From Candidatus Paracaedibacter acanthamoebae (lineage in GTDB: Bacteria; Pseudomonadota; Alphaproteobacteria; Paracaedibacterales; Paracaedibacteraceae), in the NCBI RefSeq assembly GCF_000742835.1, contig NZ_CP008941.1:186001-250000 (forward strand): 64,000 nucleotides of DNA. The letters are read 5' to 3'. The position numbers were made by a program, and so were the translations under genes. How positions within the stretch are numbered: the stretch's first letter is position 1; each line of letters starts with the position of its first letter. The notes below the pieces were generated by a model. The model saw nothing but the letters and a program-made list of their open reading frames with translations, was not told the origin of the DNA and did no database searches. Positions 1-8,842 of this stretch are shown here, one piece after another.

Positions 1-2
1 TC

Positions 3-110
3 TGGCACTGTCAGGGCATTCTAAAAGCCAGTAAGTTGATTGAGAGAGAAGAGAACGCAGATCCCATCATGGCTAAAGGCAAAAGTCTTAACAAGAAGTC
101 AATGACATGA
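3..110 (+). CDS. Possible C-terminal end of a gene entering from the left
   Basis: One frame is open from base 3 to a TGA at 108-110 and gives about 35 residues rich in charged amino acids (the tail ends KGKSLNKKSMT). The other two forward frames are closed early. There is no recognisable domain, and the stretch is short enough to be open by chance. It could equally be the tail of a transposase relic. Bases 111-334 hold nothing I recognise except the ribosome-binding region of the next gene. Confidence 0.25.
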   Translation, partial: WHCQGILKASKLIEREENADPIMAKGKSLNKKSMT

Positions 111-334
111 CTGCAATCTACCTTCTTAAAACCAAACATCTTATTTTAACTCTTGCAATACGGACAGGTCCAGATGCATGACGGTGCGCCTTTGCTCTGC
201 TATCTGGTGCACTTTTACATTACCCTTGACAGCCAATAGCGATGAGGCCAAAATTAGCATTCAAATATGTGCAAGATAGAGTTTTTATGGCATTTGCTTG
301 CAAAAAGCTAGTTCTATAAGAGAAAGCTAGGAAC

Positions 335-1063
335 ATGAGCACAGTAGCGACAAGCATTCCACCCCACCTTTTGGAAGAACTTTATTTCCTTCCCAATCAA
401 GCAGGAGTTTGCTCTCTTATTAATCAAACATGCTTAGGAGAATCTTTTCCCAATGAACCAAGCAAGTTTGTTCTGCTTAAGACCACTGCTCCTTTTTGTT
501 ACTTAGCCGGTGAATTAGATGATGGCGAACTCATGAGTTTGCTGCAATATTTTAAAACTTTTCCAGAAATTCTTCTCATATGTGATGAACGACATCACAC
601 GCGCCTTCTTTTGCATGGGATGAAACCCATCCCTCGAATCCAGCTTTTTTATAAAAATCCAAGCATAAATATTATAATGCCCTCAGGCTTAACCTTCCAC
701 AAAATCCTCGATGCAGATTTTGGTAGGCAGTGCCCGTGGTTTGAGGTGGTAGGCTCTCATGAGCTTTTCTTTCAACATAGATTCGGCATTGTCGTATGTG
801 AAGGAGAAGTTGTATTGAGTGCAGCTTATGCAGCATGCGTGGGAAATAACCATTGTGAGATTGCTATTGCCACCCATCCAAAGCATCAGAATAAAGGAGC
901 AGCAACATTAGTGGTAAAAGCTGCCATTCAAGAATGCTTAGAACGAGGTTGGGTACCTGAGTGGAGTTGTGATTATAACAATGCTGCCTCCCTTCGGGTT
1001 GCTTTAAAAACAGGGTTTACCCTTCAAAGGTATTATTCTTTCTTAACGCTTGAGGAAAAATGA
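335..1063 (+). CDS. GNAT family N-acetyltransferase
   Basis: A 242-residue protein with a C-terminal GNAT fold. The acetyl-CoA binding region reads EIAIATHPKHQNKGAATLVV at about 175-195, which is the beta4/alpha3 Q-x-x-G-x-A-type motif. It is followed by a W-x-x-DYNNAASLRVALKTGF segment typical of the end of the domain. The overall pattern (N-terminal half poorly conserved, G-E-V-V-S-A-x strand, then the E-I-x-I-x-T motif) resembles the GNAT_acetyltran (PF12746-like) group of about 250 residues. The substrate is unknown. An AGG sits just upstream of the ATG. The gene stands alone on the plus strand before an IS relic, so no operon partner is visible. It could be a resistance or tailoring acetyltransferase for the nearby cluster, but nothing in the sequence shows that. 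Confidence 0.8.
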   Translation: MSTVATSIPPHLLEELYFLPNQAGVCSLINQTCLGESFPNEPSKFVLLKTTAPFCYLAGELDDGELMSLLQYFKTFPEILLICDERHHTRLLLHGMKPIPRIQLFYKNPSINIIMPSGLTFHKILDADFGRQCPWFEVVGSHELFFQHRFGIVVCEGEVVLSAAYAACVGNNHCEIAIATHPKHQNKGAATLVVKAAIQECLERGWVPEWSCDYNNAASLRVALKTGFTLQRYYSFLTLEEK

Positions 1064-1289
1064 ACAACATTACCTCTAAAATTATCATCCATGATACATC
1101 AGAATACTTTTAGGCAGTGCGCTTGTGAGGAGAAATTTTGCGCAAACACTTGGGGTTTACTTTTCTAGCCTAATCTCCTTATTCTATTGTGACTGGTGTT
1201 GCAGTGGTAAGCGCTTCTTCCCTTCTTCAGTTAAGCACTTAGAAGATGCGCTTAACTTATCTTTGAGAGAAATAAATAGATGGGCGATC

Positions 1290-2039
1290 TATTGCATCTG
1301 TTAAATGAGGTTATGACTTTAGGTAAGACGGTCTGATGTTGGACTTATTACGCCATCAGACTCACAAAATTGCTGAAAGAGGATTGAAAAGCATTCTGAC
1401 CAATTTTGCCCTATTTGTATCATGCGAATATCCTCAATTTCACAGATAGTCTCCTTAGCTGGATAAAAGTTCTTAAACTCAAGGGGTAGCCGCGTTCGTT
1501 TCTTGATAAATCAGTGGCCTTGCTCAGCTATGTTGTTGAGATATTTGATTTGTCGAATCTCAATCTGGCCTTCTGCGAGTACATCTTTATTAAAATGGTC
1601 AAGAGCTTCTTGATTGCTACCGCTCTTATCAATCGTGAGTTTATCAGGCCTTGCATTTTCCTTAAAAGAAAGCCTTTGCCACTACAGCATCTCCAACTAG
1701 CTTTGAGAAGAAGATCGATCGTATTACCTTCACTATCGACGGCGCGGTAAAGATAAACTTACTTACCATTCAGCTTGATATAGGACTCGGCCATTCTCCA
1801 ACTTGAGTCACCTGGTTTCTTACGCTGACGTCCACGCTTACCAATGAGGGCCACGAAGTATCTAATCCATCTTTACAAAGTTGCTTGATCAATTTTAGAC
1901 CCTCTTATCATCATCGGAGGTAAGGAGCAAAACTTTTTAAAATGGGACAGCAATTTAGGTGATGTATTGAGCATGAAATAATCTTCTTAATCTAGAGAAT
2001 TTACACTCAAATATTTCCATTGCTTATAGATGCGACAGA
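1290..2039 (-). pseudogene. Degenerate IS6-family element (relative of the intact 834-bp copies)
   Basis: Read on the minus strand, this stretch aligns along its whole length with the intact IS6 copies at 8.8, 33.8 and 40.0 kb. It shares the outer region ending in a TAAGACGG-type segment, the Y-L-N-N-I/QDH region, the Y-L-Y-R-x-V-D-S region and a degenerate ATGCGACAG terminal repeat at about 2030. The reading frame carries stops and small indels, so it is dead. Plus-strand open frames inside it (for example 1514-1750) are shadows. Bases 1064-1289 hold nothing recognisable. Confidence 0.75.
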
Positions 2040-2076
2040 TCTAAATATAGCAAATGAAGGCTCGCCTTTAGGCTGA

Positions 2077-3306
2077 TTACATACCGACGGCTTTGGCCGG
2101 CGGTCGTTGATTCTTGCTTAAAAGCTTATTCACTTGGTCAACAACTTTTTGAGCATTTGAAGATCTGATTATTGCTTCCCTGAGTAGCATTGTGGACCCT
2201 TTATAGATATCCCAATTTTGTTTGATATTATTCATCGCTTCATCCATTCGAGCTTTTGAAACCCCATCCTTTTGGATGTAATAGCCCACATTTAACTCTG
2301 CCATTTTTTGAGCATTAATATGTTGCTCCTCCATTTGTGGAAATAGAATCATAGGTACAGTGAAATAGAGGCTCTCATATAGGCTGTTACTCCCACCATG
2401 CGTTATAAATAATGAAGCTTCTTGTAATACTTTTAATTGATCTACGAATTTATGTACTTGTATATTAGGTTTTAATTTTAATTTACTTAGTTCCTCATGT
2501 ATTTTTAAATTATTTCCAGAAGAGATAACTAAATTATATTTAGTATTGCCAAAGTAGTCTATCAAAGATTTTAATAATTCAATATCGCAATTAAAAATAG
2601 TACCTAAAGAAATATAGATAAGAGCTTCTTTGCCAAATTTAGCTGTGCTAGGGGCATATTGACTAGCGAACCGATTTCCAAGAAAGAAGATATTTCTTGC
2701 ATCAGCTGATAGCTGCACCATCTGCATCTCTTGAGGAGTGTAAACAATGATTCCGTTGGCTGAACTTCCTGACAGACAATTAACGAACTCATCTAATAAT
2801 TGTTCATTTTCTTTCAGTTTTTCTATTTTGAAATTGCTTCTCCAGTAATGTGGGGTAGTGAGGAGATAGGTGTTAGAACATAAGGAGGTGATATTATTTC
2901 TCTCTGCGTAACGTTTTCCCCAAATAGCAAATTGATCATGAATTATGATGTCTACGTTTTCAGTGAATCGAGGAAGAGTGGGCCAAACTTCATCATGAAT
3001 ATGATTTAATTCCTCATATAACGCTTCAAGATCAAGAGTTTTACAATCCATAGGCTGAGAAGACAAAACAGCTGTGGGGCTCTTGTAATCGATGAATGTA
3101 GCGCCTGTGTTCTCAATTTCTTTCTTGAACATGTCTGTATTATAGAAGGACACTTCATATCCTGCCTTGACCAATTCTGCAGATAACAACAGCAAAGGAT
3201 TAGTATGACCGTACGAGGGAAACCCAAAAATCATACAACGGCAATTCTGCCCTGTTTCCCAATTGTTATGATGTTTTTTAAGTTGACAAGCTTTTAACAT
3301 ATTCAT
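2077..3306 (-). CDS. Macrolide/UGT-type glycosyltransferase (GT1, MGT family)
   Basis: A 409-residue GT-B glycosyltransferase, the usual length for the macrolide glycosyltransferase (OleD/MGT) group. The N-terminal acceptor domain begins IFGFPSYGHTNPLLLLSAEL at about 26-46, where the G-H-x-N-P contains the likely catalytic His. The C-terminal donor-binding domain has ISLGT at about 232, then FVDQLKVLQEASLFITHGGS, the signature HGG segment, followed by P-x-x-x-F-P-Q-x-x-E-Q. The protein would transfer a sugar from a nucleotide donor to a small lipophilic acceptor in the cytoplasm, either tailoring the local polyketide/peptide or masking it for self-resistance. A good AAAGGACT ribosome site precedes the ATG. 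It lies 44 bp downstream of the PPTase gene on the same strand, so the two are probably co-transcribed. The sugar and acceptor cannot be read from sequence. Confidence 0.88.
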   Translation of the reverse strand: MNMLKACQLKKHHNNWETGQNCRCMIFGFPSYGHTNPLLLLSAELVKAGYEVSFYNTDMFKKEIENTGATFIDYKSPTAVLSSQPMDCKTLDLEALYEELNHIHDEVWPTLPRFTENVDIIIHDQFAIWGKRYAERNNITSLCSNTYLLTTPHYWRSNFKIEKLKENEQLLDEFVNCLSGSSANGIIVYTPQEMQMVQLSADARNIFFLGNRFASQYAPSTAKFGKEALIYISLGTIFNCDIELLKSLIDYFGNTKYNLVISSGNNLKIHEELSKLKLKPNIQVHKFVDQLKVLQEASLFITHGGSNSLYESLYFTVPMILFPQMEEQHINAQKMAELNVGYYIQKDGVSKARMDEAMNNIKQNWDIYKGSTMLLREAIIRSSNAQKVVDQVNKLLSKNQRPPAKAVGM

Positions 3307-3350
3307 TTTTAGTCCTTTTTAAAAGAGTTACTTTATTGTCCTGGTTTAAA

Positions 3351-4166
3351 TTATGCTGAGTTGCTTATTGTTGGTTTGTTGGAAGTAAGGTCATATTCTG
3401 GTTGGGGCATAGGTAACTCTGTCATTGCTGTTTTGATTGCTGAAAGATTGGAGGTTAAAACGGAATTTTTTGGGTAGACAATGGAACAGACGTAGTTAGC
3501 CACTGAAAAAGATAAAGCTTGATATTGCTGAAAATTCTTAAATTTACTTTCTACATAATTCTCCTTAAGTTGAATATCTCCTATCTCTAACAATTTACTT
3601 GGGATAGTAAAGCCACATTTAATAACTTTAGAGAGGGCTTCTTTAACCGTCCAAAAGAGTGTTAAAAATAAAGGAGAATCATCTGAAAAAGAAATAATTT
3701 TTTGTTGTTCAGCCAGAGTAAGTTGAGATTTTATTGTTGCAGCTTTAGTTGCGCAAATGTGTTCTACATCAATTCCCATGGGGTGTGCTTCTGAGAAGGC
3801 GAGAGCGGCTCCAAAAGTATCTGTATGGCTAATACTCACTTGCGCATCTGTTGGGAAAGAAGAATAAACAATGGGCTGCTGAAAGACTCCATTTTTAATC
3901 CATAATGTCGTTGGTTGATTATTTTGTATATAAAGGATAAGGGACTGTTTGGCGCAATAACGGCCAAGCAGATAGCTATGTTGCCGTTTAGGGTAGCGAA
4001 GAGACATAAAATATTTTTCCTCCTCAACATGCAAGAAATCAGAATAATTTGCATTTAATTCTTCTAAACTAAGCTTGCTGACACAAAAACCCGCTACATA
4101 CTCCACATTACCATGTTGTAAGGTAAGAGGCGTTTTGTATGTAAATGCTAATAAGTTATTGTTCAT
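3351..4166 (-). CDS. 4'-phosphopantetheinyl transferase (Sfp/AcpT type)
   Basis: A 271-residue Sfp-superfamily enzyme. The Mg-binding motif GIDVEH is at 131-136 and the second motif WTVKEALSK at 172-180, both intact, with an ISHT segment at 112-115 upstream as expected. The family moves phosphopantetheine from CoA onto the serine of carrier proteins. Here the natural clients are the PCP and ACP domains of the NRPS and PKS genes in this window. The start codon overlaps the stop of an upstream acyltransferase stub by 11 bp (start 4166, stop 4158-4156), which points to translational coupling in the ancestral operon. Glycosyltransferase follows 44 bp downstream. The residues after about 240 are not conserved in the family as far as I can see. 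Confidence 0.92.
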   Translation of the reverse strand: MNNNLLAFTYKTPLTLQHGNVEYVAGFCVSKLSLEELNANYSDFLHVEEEKYFMSLRYPKRQHSYLLGRYCAKQSLILYIQNNQPTTLWIKNGVFQQPIVYSSFPTDAQVSISHTDTFGAALAFSEAHPMGIDVEHICATKAATIKSQLTLAEQQKIISFSDDSPLFLTLFWTVKEALSKVIKCGFTIPSKLLEIGDIQLKENYVESKFKNFQQYQALSFSVANYVCSIVYPKNSVLTSNLSAIKTAMTELPMPQPEYDLTSNKPTISNSA

Positions 4167-4290
4167 TCTTAATGTGTCGCACCAAACTTGTTAACACTGT
4201 TCCAGATCCAATCTCTTCAAGCTGTGTTTCTCTTTCCTTCAATATATAAGGAATAGGAATCTGTTGCCAATTTGAAAGATAGTTAATTTT
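4156..4290 (-). pseudogene. 3' stub of a malonyl-CoA:ACP acyltransferase (trans-AT) gene
   Basis: In the frame ending at the TAA at 4158-4156, about 44 residues remain. Their core, LEEIGSGTVLTSLVRHI, fits the conserved C-terminal end of FabD/trans-AT acyltransferases (family pattern E-I-G-P-G-x-V-L-T-x-L-V). A TAA lies in frame just upstream, and the DNA beyond about 4290 is IS relic, so the body of the gene is gone. The stub overlaps the PPTase start, as in a coupled operon. Identification rests on one short motif and is tentative. If correct, the cluster has lost this discrete acyltransferase unless another copy exists elsewhere. Confidence 0.5.
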
Positions 4291-4394
4291 TTACTTATTA
4301 TAAGCTACCTTACAGGTATGCGTTAGGCGTAAACGCCAAATAGCTAATTGAAAACTTTGATTTGTTCAGACAGGGGTTTCCTTAGGAAATATGT

Positions 4395-4665
4395 TTGTTG
4401 CTTGATCATCATTACCATAGGTTCCTTTTATTGCCCGGTTAGCTGTTTTAAAGGATTGGAAGCCTAACATCGGTCGTATCCTTCGTTTAATTCTTCGATG
4501 ATCTGGTCGGTATTAATTTTTAGAAGGAGTCTCAGAGCATGCTTGAGGGCCTTCCTGAAAAAACGCCTTACAGACATTATATTCTGCTTGGGAGCGAGCA
4601 TAAAATCTATCGTTTGGTCATGTTTATCAATTGCGTGGTATCAATATTTCCGTTGGCCTTTAACT
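4395..4665 (-). pseudogene. IS6-family transposase fragments
   Basis: On the minus strand, 4500-4400 encodes RRIKRRIRPMLGFQSFKTAN, the C-terminal signature of an IS6-family transposase also seen at 16.3 and 33.1 kb. The piece at 4660-4545 matches the middle of an IS6 catalytic domain (the D-S-x-x-N-T-I-D-F-x-L segment) with in-frame damage. The part between them is deleted. This insertion is the likely cause of the truncated acyltransferase gene next to it. Confidence 0.6.
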
Positions 4666-4679
4666 ATGACGTAGGGGGG

Positions 4680-4750
4680 AGTAGACCAAAGGAGTTTCAC
4701 CCTTGGCCCCTCTCAGAACCGGGCGTGAACCTCTCAGCTCATCCGGCTTC
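4680..4750 (-). ncRNA. Group II intron domains V and VI (relic)
   Basis: Read on the minus strand, 4750-4715 gives AGCCGGATGAGCTGAGAGG followed by a complementary CCCGGTTCT arm, the catalytic domain V hairpin of bacterial group II introns. The adjoining 4714-4680 forms a second hairpin (CCAAGGGTG/ACTCCTTTGG arms) followed by a CTACTC end, as expected for domain VI. It follows directly on the maturase remnant at 4734-5045. Confidence 0.6.
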
Positions 4751-5045
4751 TACCACGGGGACCATCATATTGTTCTAAGCTTCCAATAAATAAGGGAGGA
4801 TTTGTTTTAGCTAAGTACCTCACATATTCTTGTGCTTGTCTTTTATGTCTGGCAAATCTTTTGTATTTCCTGCGCCCCCAGTGCTCAAGGTATTTGTTAA
4901 AATTATACCAGAGGCGCCCAAGGGCAGGGTGCATAATGCTGAACCAATGGTAAAGGGGTGTGGGGTCAACCTCACTGTGCCTCTCAAGCATCATTTCTTC
5001 TAGCTTTCTTAGCTGATAGGATATCGCAGGTACCATCTCATACAT
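4734..5045 (-). pseudogene. C-terminal remnant of a group II intron reverse transcriptase/maturase
   Basis: About 100 residues remain. The segment YLEHWGRRKYKRFARHKRQA at about 52-71 matches the maturase X-domain tail of group II intron RTs (pattern L-x-x-W-x-x-R-K-Y-K-R-x-x-x-H-K-R-x-A). No reverse transcriptase core is present upstream. The stop region runs into the domain V hairpin, the normal arrangement at the intron 3' end. Bases 5046-5342 between this remnant and the transporter gene show no recognisable gene. Confidence 0.6.
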
Positions 5046-5342
5046 TGTAGAGTAATTATTGGAAGAAAATGTCTGTATCGGAAGTCTTGAGTAAAATAGT
5101 CTCCTTGATTTCCCTTCATACTCCCAAGTTTTGAATAGTCTCTCAAAAATGGTCAGATGATAAAATTGTTGGAGCCAATGCTGAATGTATGCAGCGACAT
5201 AGAAGAAGCAATCTAAAAAATAATTTTTCTAGCTTTCCGGTAGAATTATTTTACAGAAAAGAAGAAAGACAACGAAAGCTCAGCTGAGTCCCAAAAAGGT
5301 ATAATGCAGCCCAGAATTCTTTCTCGACTCCTTAAAATAGAC

Positions 5343-6653
5343 TTATCCCACCCGCTCCAGTTTCACGACATTCTCTTCATCCCGATTATTTGTAACGTCC
5401 AGAATGGCCTCTTTTGTACCCCATGTTGCCACTAAAGACAGCCCTGCAATAACTGACAAGGTGAGGGGAACGACCCAAGGATTTGCAAAAAAGTCCAGAA
5501 TGGCTGTTAGGCCCATTGGAAGTGTTGCCATGATTGCCCAAGTTAAGTTGTAACAAAAAGCAATGCCTGTGTATCTTACCTCAGGTGAAAAAATACGAAT
5601 TAAAATGGGGAAAAAAGTAGAGACAAAAAGAGCAATAAAAAGTTGTTGGATCATTAAAAAAGTGACCAAGAATAGCATTGTTCCCGTCGATAAAAGCAAG
5701 AAAATGGGTAAAGATAAAACAATATAAGAAGCACAAGTCCACCGTAAGAGAGTGGTTTTATGGCGAAATAAGTCTGCATACATTCCTGCCAATGGTAGAA
5801 CCAGGACTGAAAAAATAAAGCTTAAGGTTGTGGCGAAATAGACATCTTTTGATTCATATCCAAAGAATTTGGGAAGGTAGTAAGGTAAATAGAGATTGGT
5901 GATAGTTAAAGCAGCCATAAATGCTGTCAGGGCAGCACCTTTTAAAAGAGAAAATTTATGATTGCCTAACAATACCATGAGAGGCTTATGATTTTTGCTT
6001 CTTTCCTGAATAGACTGAAAAACCGGCGTCTCCTGAACCGTATTCCGGGCGATAAGAAGTAATATACCTAAGATTCCCCCTGCCAAAAAAGGGAGCCGCC
6101 AACCCCAGCTCACAATTTCTTCTTTGCTTAATGTTGAGGCAAGTAAATAAAGAACTCCGCTTGCCAGCAAAGCCCCAAGATTCATACTTGCAATCACTAA
6201 GCTTGTTTTTCTTCCTCGTCGGTTTTCTGAAGAGAACTCGCCCACAATGGTCATGGCGCCAGGCAGTTCTCCGCCAAACGAGATACCTTGTATAATCCGA
6301 AAAAGGACTAAGAGGAGAACGGCAATTTCTCCCCAAGTTTCATAGTTGGGGAGGAGAGCAATTAAGAGCGTACTGGAGGCCATGAGGGTAGTTGATATCA
6401 AGAATGCAGGTCGCCGTCCCCAACGATCGCCAATGATGCCAATAACGGTGCCTCCTAAGGGGCGGGCGAAATATCCTACAGCAAATACGAGAAAGGACTG
6501 TAATACGGCAGCAGTTTGATTTTGAGAGGGGAAAAACGCAGCACTTAAATATGCTGCCATCATTCCGTAAACAACGAAGTCATAGTACTCTAACGTGGAT
6601 CCTAGACTTGCCAGAAGAGTGATGTGACGATCTGTTTTTGAATGTGTGGCCAT
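5343..6653 (-). CDS. MHS-type major facilitator transporter (ProP-like)
   Basis: A 436-residue inner-membrane protein with about twelve hydrophobic segments. It opens with LGSTLEYYDFVVYGMMAAYL, the family hallmark of metabolite:H+ symporters (pattern S-x-x-E-x-Y-D-F). The loop 2-3 motif reads GDRWGRRPAFLIS at about 76-88, and a charged ENRRGRKTS loop follows helix 4 at about 143. Relatives take up proline, betaine, citrate or dicarboxylates. Such carriers are numerous in intracellular alphaproteobacteria. The start is supported by GAAAGGA ten bases upstream. It is more likely a nutrient importer than an exporter for the natural product, since MHS proteins are symporters. The substrate is not predictable. 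Confidence 0.88.
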   Translation of the reverse strand: MATHSKTDRHITLLASLGSTLEYYDFVVYGMMAAYLSAAFFPSQNQTAAVLQSFLVFAVGYFARPLGGTVIGIIGDRWGRRPAFLISTTLMASSTLLIALLPNYETWGEIAVLLLVLFRIIQGISFGGELPGAMTIVGEFSSENRRGRKTSLVIASMNLGALLASGVLYLLASTLSKEEIVSWGWRLPFLAGGILGILLLIARNTVQETPVFQSIQERSKNHKPLMVLLGNHKFSLLKGAALTAFMAALTITNLYLPYYLPKFFGYESKDVYFATTLSFIFSVLVLPLAGMYADLFRHKTTLLRWTCASYIVLSLPIFLLLSTGTMLFLVTFLMIQQLFIALFVSTFFPILIRIFSPEVRYTGIAFCYNLTWAIMATLPMGLTAILDFFANPWVVPLTLSVIAGLSLVATWGTKEAILDVTNNRDEENVVKLERVG

Positions 6654-7119
6654 GGATTTATCCTTTCAATAAATAATGGATTAATGAGGAAGAGCGCTGT
6701 TGAGCCAGCTGCAAAATTTTCCCTAAAGGGGGTTCTGACCTTTAATCCCTGAACATTCCGATGCAATATAAGTCTGTTTTTTTAAAAGATTTATCAATAT
6801 TTTTTATCTGTAAAGCGAACCAATAAAATTGAACATTTTATAATATTTTCGAAATGATGTAATTTTTTTTATGACTAATAACTCCTAACAATCATTTTAG
6901 TTTTCTTCTTTGTCCCCATGCCTTTTCTCTCCACGTTTTATCTGACCTATAATTGTATGTTCTCAATAATATTGTCAAGATCAGTAGGTTTCTTGTTGTG
7001 CAAAAATGAAAAATGTCAGGTAAAGTGGCTTTGTTGCATTTAGAAAATAAGTAAGGATAATAACCTCCAGGGGTACCAAGTTGTTTAGAAGGAATAAGCC
7101 GAACGAGGTTTTTCCCCCC
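6654..7119 (-). other. Intergenic, promoter region of the transporter
   Basis: No convincing reading frame. The 240 bases nearest the transporter start are very AT-rich with long T and A runs and presumably hold its promoter, but I could not pick reliable -35/-10 boxes. From about 7020 the sequence resembles the edge of transposon relics. Confidence 0.4.
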
Positions 7120-7412
7120 TTATTTGGCATAATGTTGGTATGAGGCTACAATCTCATTAAAGATGTCAAGGGATTGAATAAACTTTTGTAGATACTCTTT
7201 GGCACCCTGTTTATACCGTCCTACTTTTAAGAGATTAAGAAAAGCACCCATACTGCTCAAAAATCTTTGAGCACTTGGCACACTTTTGAAACCCCTCATC
7301 TGTCTCTCTTTTTCTCGGGTCGGCTGATGACTGTTTTCTATTCTATTATTAAGACGTTTATGATCCCGATGCTCAACAGATTTGAGTAAAACTCTATGGG
7401 CCTTTTTATGGC
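7120..7412 (-). pseudogene. C-terminal fragment of an IS6-family transposase (836-bp type)
   Basis: The minus-strand frame ending at 7120 encodes HRDHKRLNNRIENSHQPTRE and continues KERQMRGFKS...QRFLS. This is the same subgroup as the intact 836-bp elements at 42.8 and 59.7 kb (which have NNRIENAHQPTRRKE). Only about the last 95 residues remain. The fragment ends at a sequence resembling the terminal repeat of the adjacent IS5 element (7414-7430). Confidence 0.7.
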
Positions 7413-7452
7413 GTTGTTGCGTAAATAGAAAAGGTTGTCAATAAAAGGGGCG

Positions 7453-8549
7453 TTGTTGCATAAATGTAGAGTAAGGATAGAGCACCCCCCTTTCCCCCAA
7501 AACTGTTACATTTTAGCAGATTTGGGCATACCAAGGTTGGTAAAAGTATTCAGGATGAAGCATCCAAGATGCAATTCAGCATCTTGGTTATTCCATAATC
7601 TTGCATTAAGTTTACCGCCGATAATTTCTTTATAGCGATACATCGTATTTTCTACTTTAGCTCTTCGTCCGTATTTGTTTTTAGATTGCCAGGCGTATTT
7701 TCCTTTTTTATCAATGTAGTTAACCGTTTCTTGCCGCGGTGAGATTGCCTCATCAGCAGTTGATGGGGACCCACGAGCTGGAGGAATAATAGGCTTAATA
7801 TTGGCTGATTCCAGCTGATCATAAGTCTCTTGACCATCATAACCTGAGTCAGCAATTAATTCGGTTACTTTTGTCGGATCAGCTTGTCGCAAATGATCTT
7901 GTAAGCAAGATCTATCATCTGCTAGATGATCGGTCATCATTCGGGAAACAATCAACCCCTCTTCATTAATACCAATGTGAAGCTTGCGCCAGAGTTTACG
8001 TTTATAGTGTTTCCCATGCTTAGACTCTAGCCATTCACTCTCTCCATAAACTTTGATGCCCGTGCTATCAATAACAAGATGACCTGGCTCATTCATTTTG
8101 TCTAATTGGCAAGTAAGAAGAGCAACGGTTCCGCGGCGAGATAACCTCGTATCACCAGGAACATCCAGATTAAGGCCCATCAATGCAAATAACGAGGCAA
8201 CGAAGCCTTGAATTTGCCTTAGCTTTTGCTTAAGCATGGTTCTGAGAGCTAACATGATCGTAATAGCACAATCAGAATAATAATAGGGCCTGCCTTTTTG
8301 GGAAGAAGAGCTTTTACGAGCATACCATTTATTGCCGATATCTTGGCAAATCCATAAAGTCAAAGAACCTCTGTTTTTTAAAGCTTGATTATAGTCAGAC
8401 CAATTTTTAACGCGATAGTCAGCTTTTCGTTGGCCAGGGCAACCATGTTTGCGAAGACGTTCTTTATAGGGCATTAGCTACCCTTTCTTCTAGAATCCAA
8501 GATAACTAATTTTTCCTTTTCCCACTTCTTTTTTCTATTTACGCAACAA
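7453..8549 (-). mobile_element. IS5-family insertion sequence
   Basis: A complete-looking element of about 1.1 kb. The left end reads TTGTTGCATAAAT and the right end ATTTACGCAACAA, an imperfect inverted repeat pair. Another copy of this end (GTTGTTGCGTAAAT) lies at 7412-7425 just outside, and fragments of related ends occur near 35.37 and 41.03 kb. I could not find a convincing target duplication. Confidence 0.7.
7506..8474 (-). CDS. IS5-family transposase
   Basis: A 322-residue DDE transposase, full length for the family. The N-terminal half has RGSLTLWICQDIGNKWYA and the PYYYSDCAITIMLALR region. The catalytic core shows VIDSTGIKVYGESEW (first Asp), then LIADSGYDGQ (second Asp) and the C-terminal E of the Y-R-Y-K-x-I-I-G-x-x-L-x-A-R segment. 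It is uninterrupted and probably functional. A second, broken copy is represented by the pieces at 34640-35005 and 35184-35322. Confidence 0.9.
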   Translation of the reverse strand: MPYKERLRKHGCPGQRKADYRVKNWSDYNQALKNRGSLTLWICQDIGNKWYARKSSSSQKGRPYYYSDCAITIMLALRTMLKQKLRQIQGFVASLFALMGLNLDVPGDTRLSRRGTVALLTCQLDKMNEPGHLVIDSTGIKVYGESEWLESKHGKHYKRKLWRKLHIGINEEGLIVSRMMTDHLADDRSCLQDHLRQADPTKVTELIADSGYDGQETYDQLESANIKPIIPPARGSPSTADEAISPRQETVNYIDKKGKYAWQSKNKYGRRAKVENTMYRYKEIIGGKLNARLWNNQDAELHLGCFILNTFTNLGMPKSAKM

Positions 8550-8771
8550 ATTCAAAAAACTCGAAAGCCAAGAGATAGGGTTTCAATCTCTCACTGAAGC
8601 GATCAATACCACCACGTCAGGCGGGCGGTTAATTTTTCATATTTTTGCCTCTCTGGCCGAGTTTGAACGCTCTATTATTAAAGAGAGAACCTTAGCCGGG
8701 TTATCGGCTGCTAAAAGATTGCTCCTTCCACTCTATATCGGCATTTACCTGGCGGTCGTAGCTCTATTTAA
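8550..8771 (+). pseudogene. Serine recombinase (resolvase) remnant
   Basis: Encodes KLESQEIGFQSLTEAINTTT and ...FHIFASLAEFERSIIKERT, the catalytic-domain end of a Tn3-type resolvase/invertase. After an internal deletion and frameshift it continues as PSTLYRHLPGGRSSI with a stop at 8769-8771, the C-terminal helix-turn-helix. The N-terminus with the active serine is missing. Similar resolvase scraps are at 14.4 and 33.6 kb. Confidence 0.75.
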
Positions 8772-8842
8772 AGGTTTCCTCTCCCCTTTTAAAAGGTTTT
8801 GTTCGGCACCGTGTGTGATTATTTTTTGTATGCATGAAGTAT

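Noticed and set aside
1514-1750. 78-codon plus-strand open frame
   Set aside because: Lies antisense in a degenerate IS6 transposase whose minus-strand homology covers the whole interval.
5343-6653. Exporter for the natural product
   Set aside because: The motifs are of the MHS symporter group, which imports metabolites; proximity to the cluster is weak evidence.
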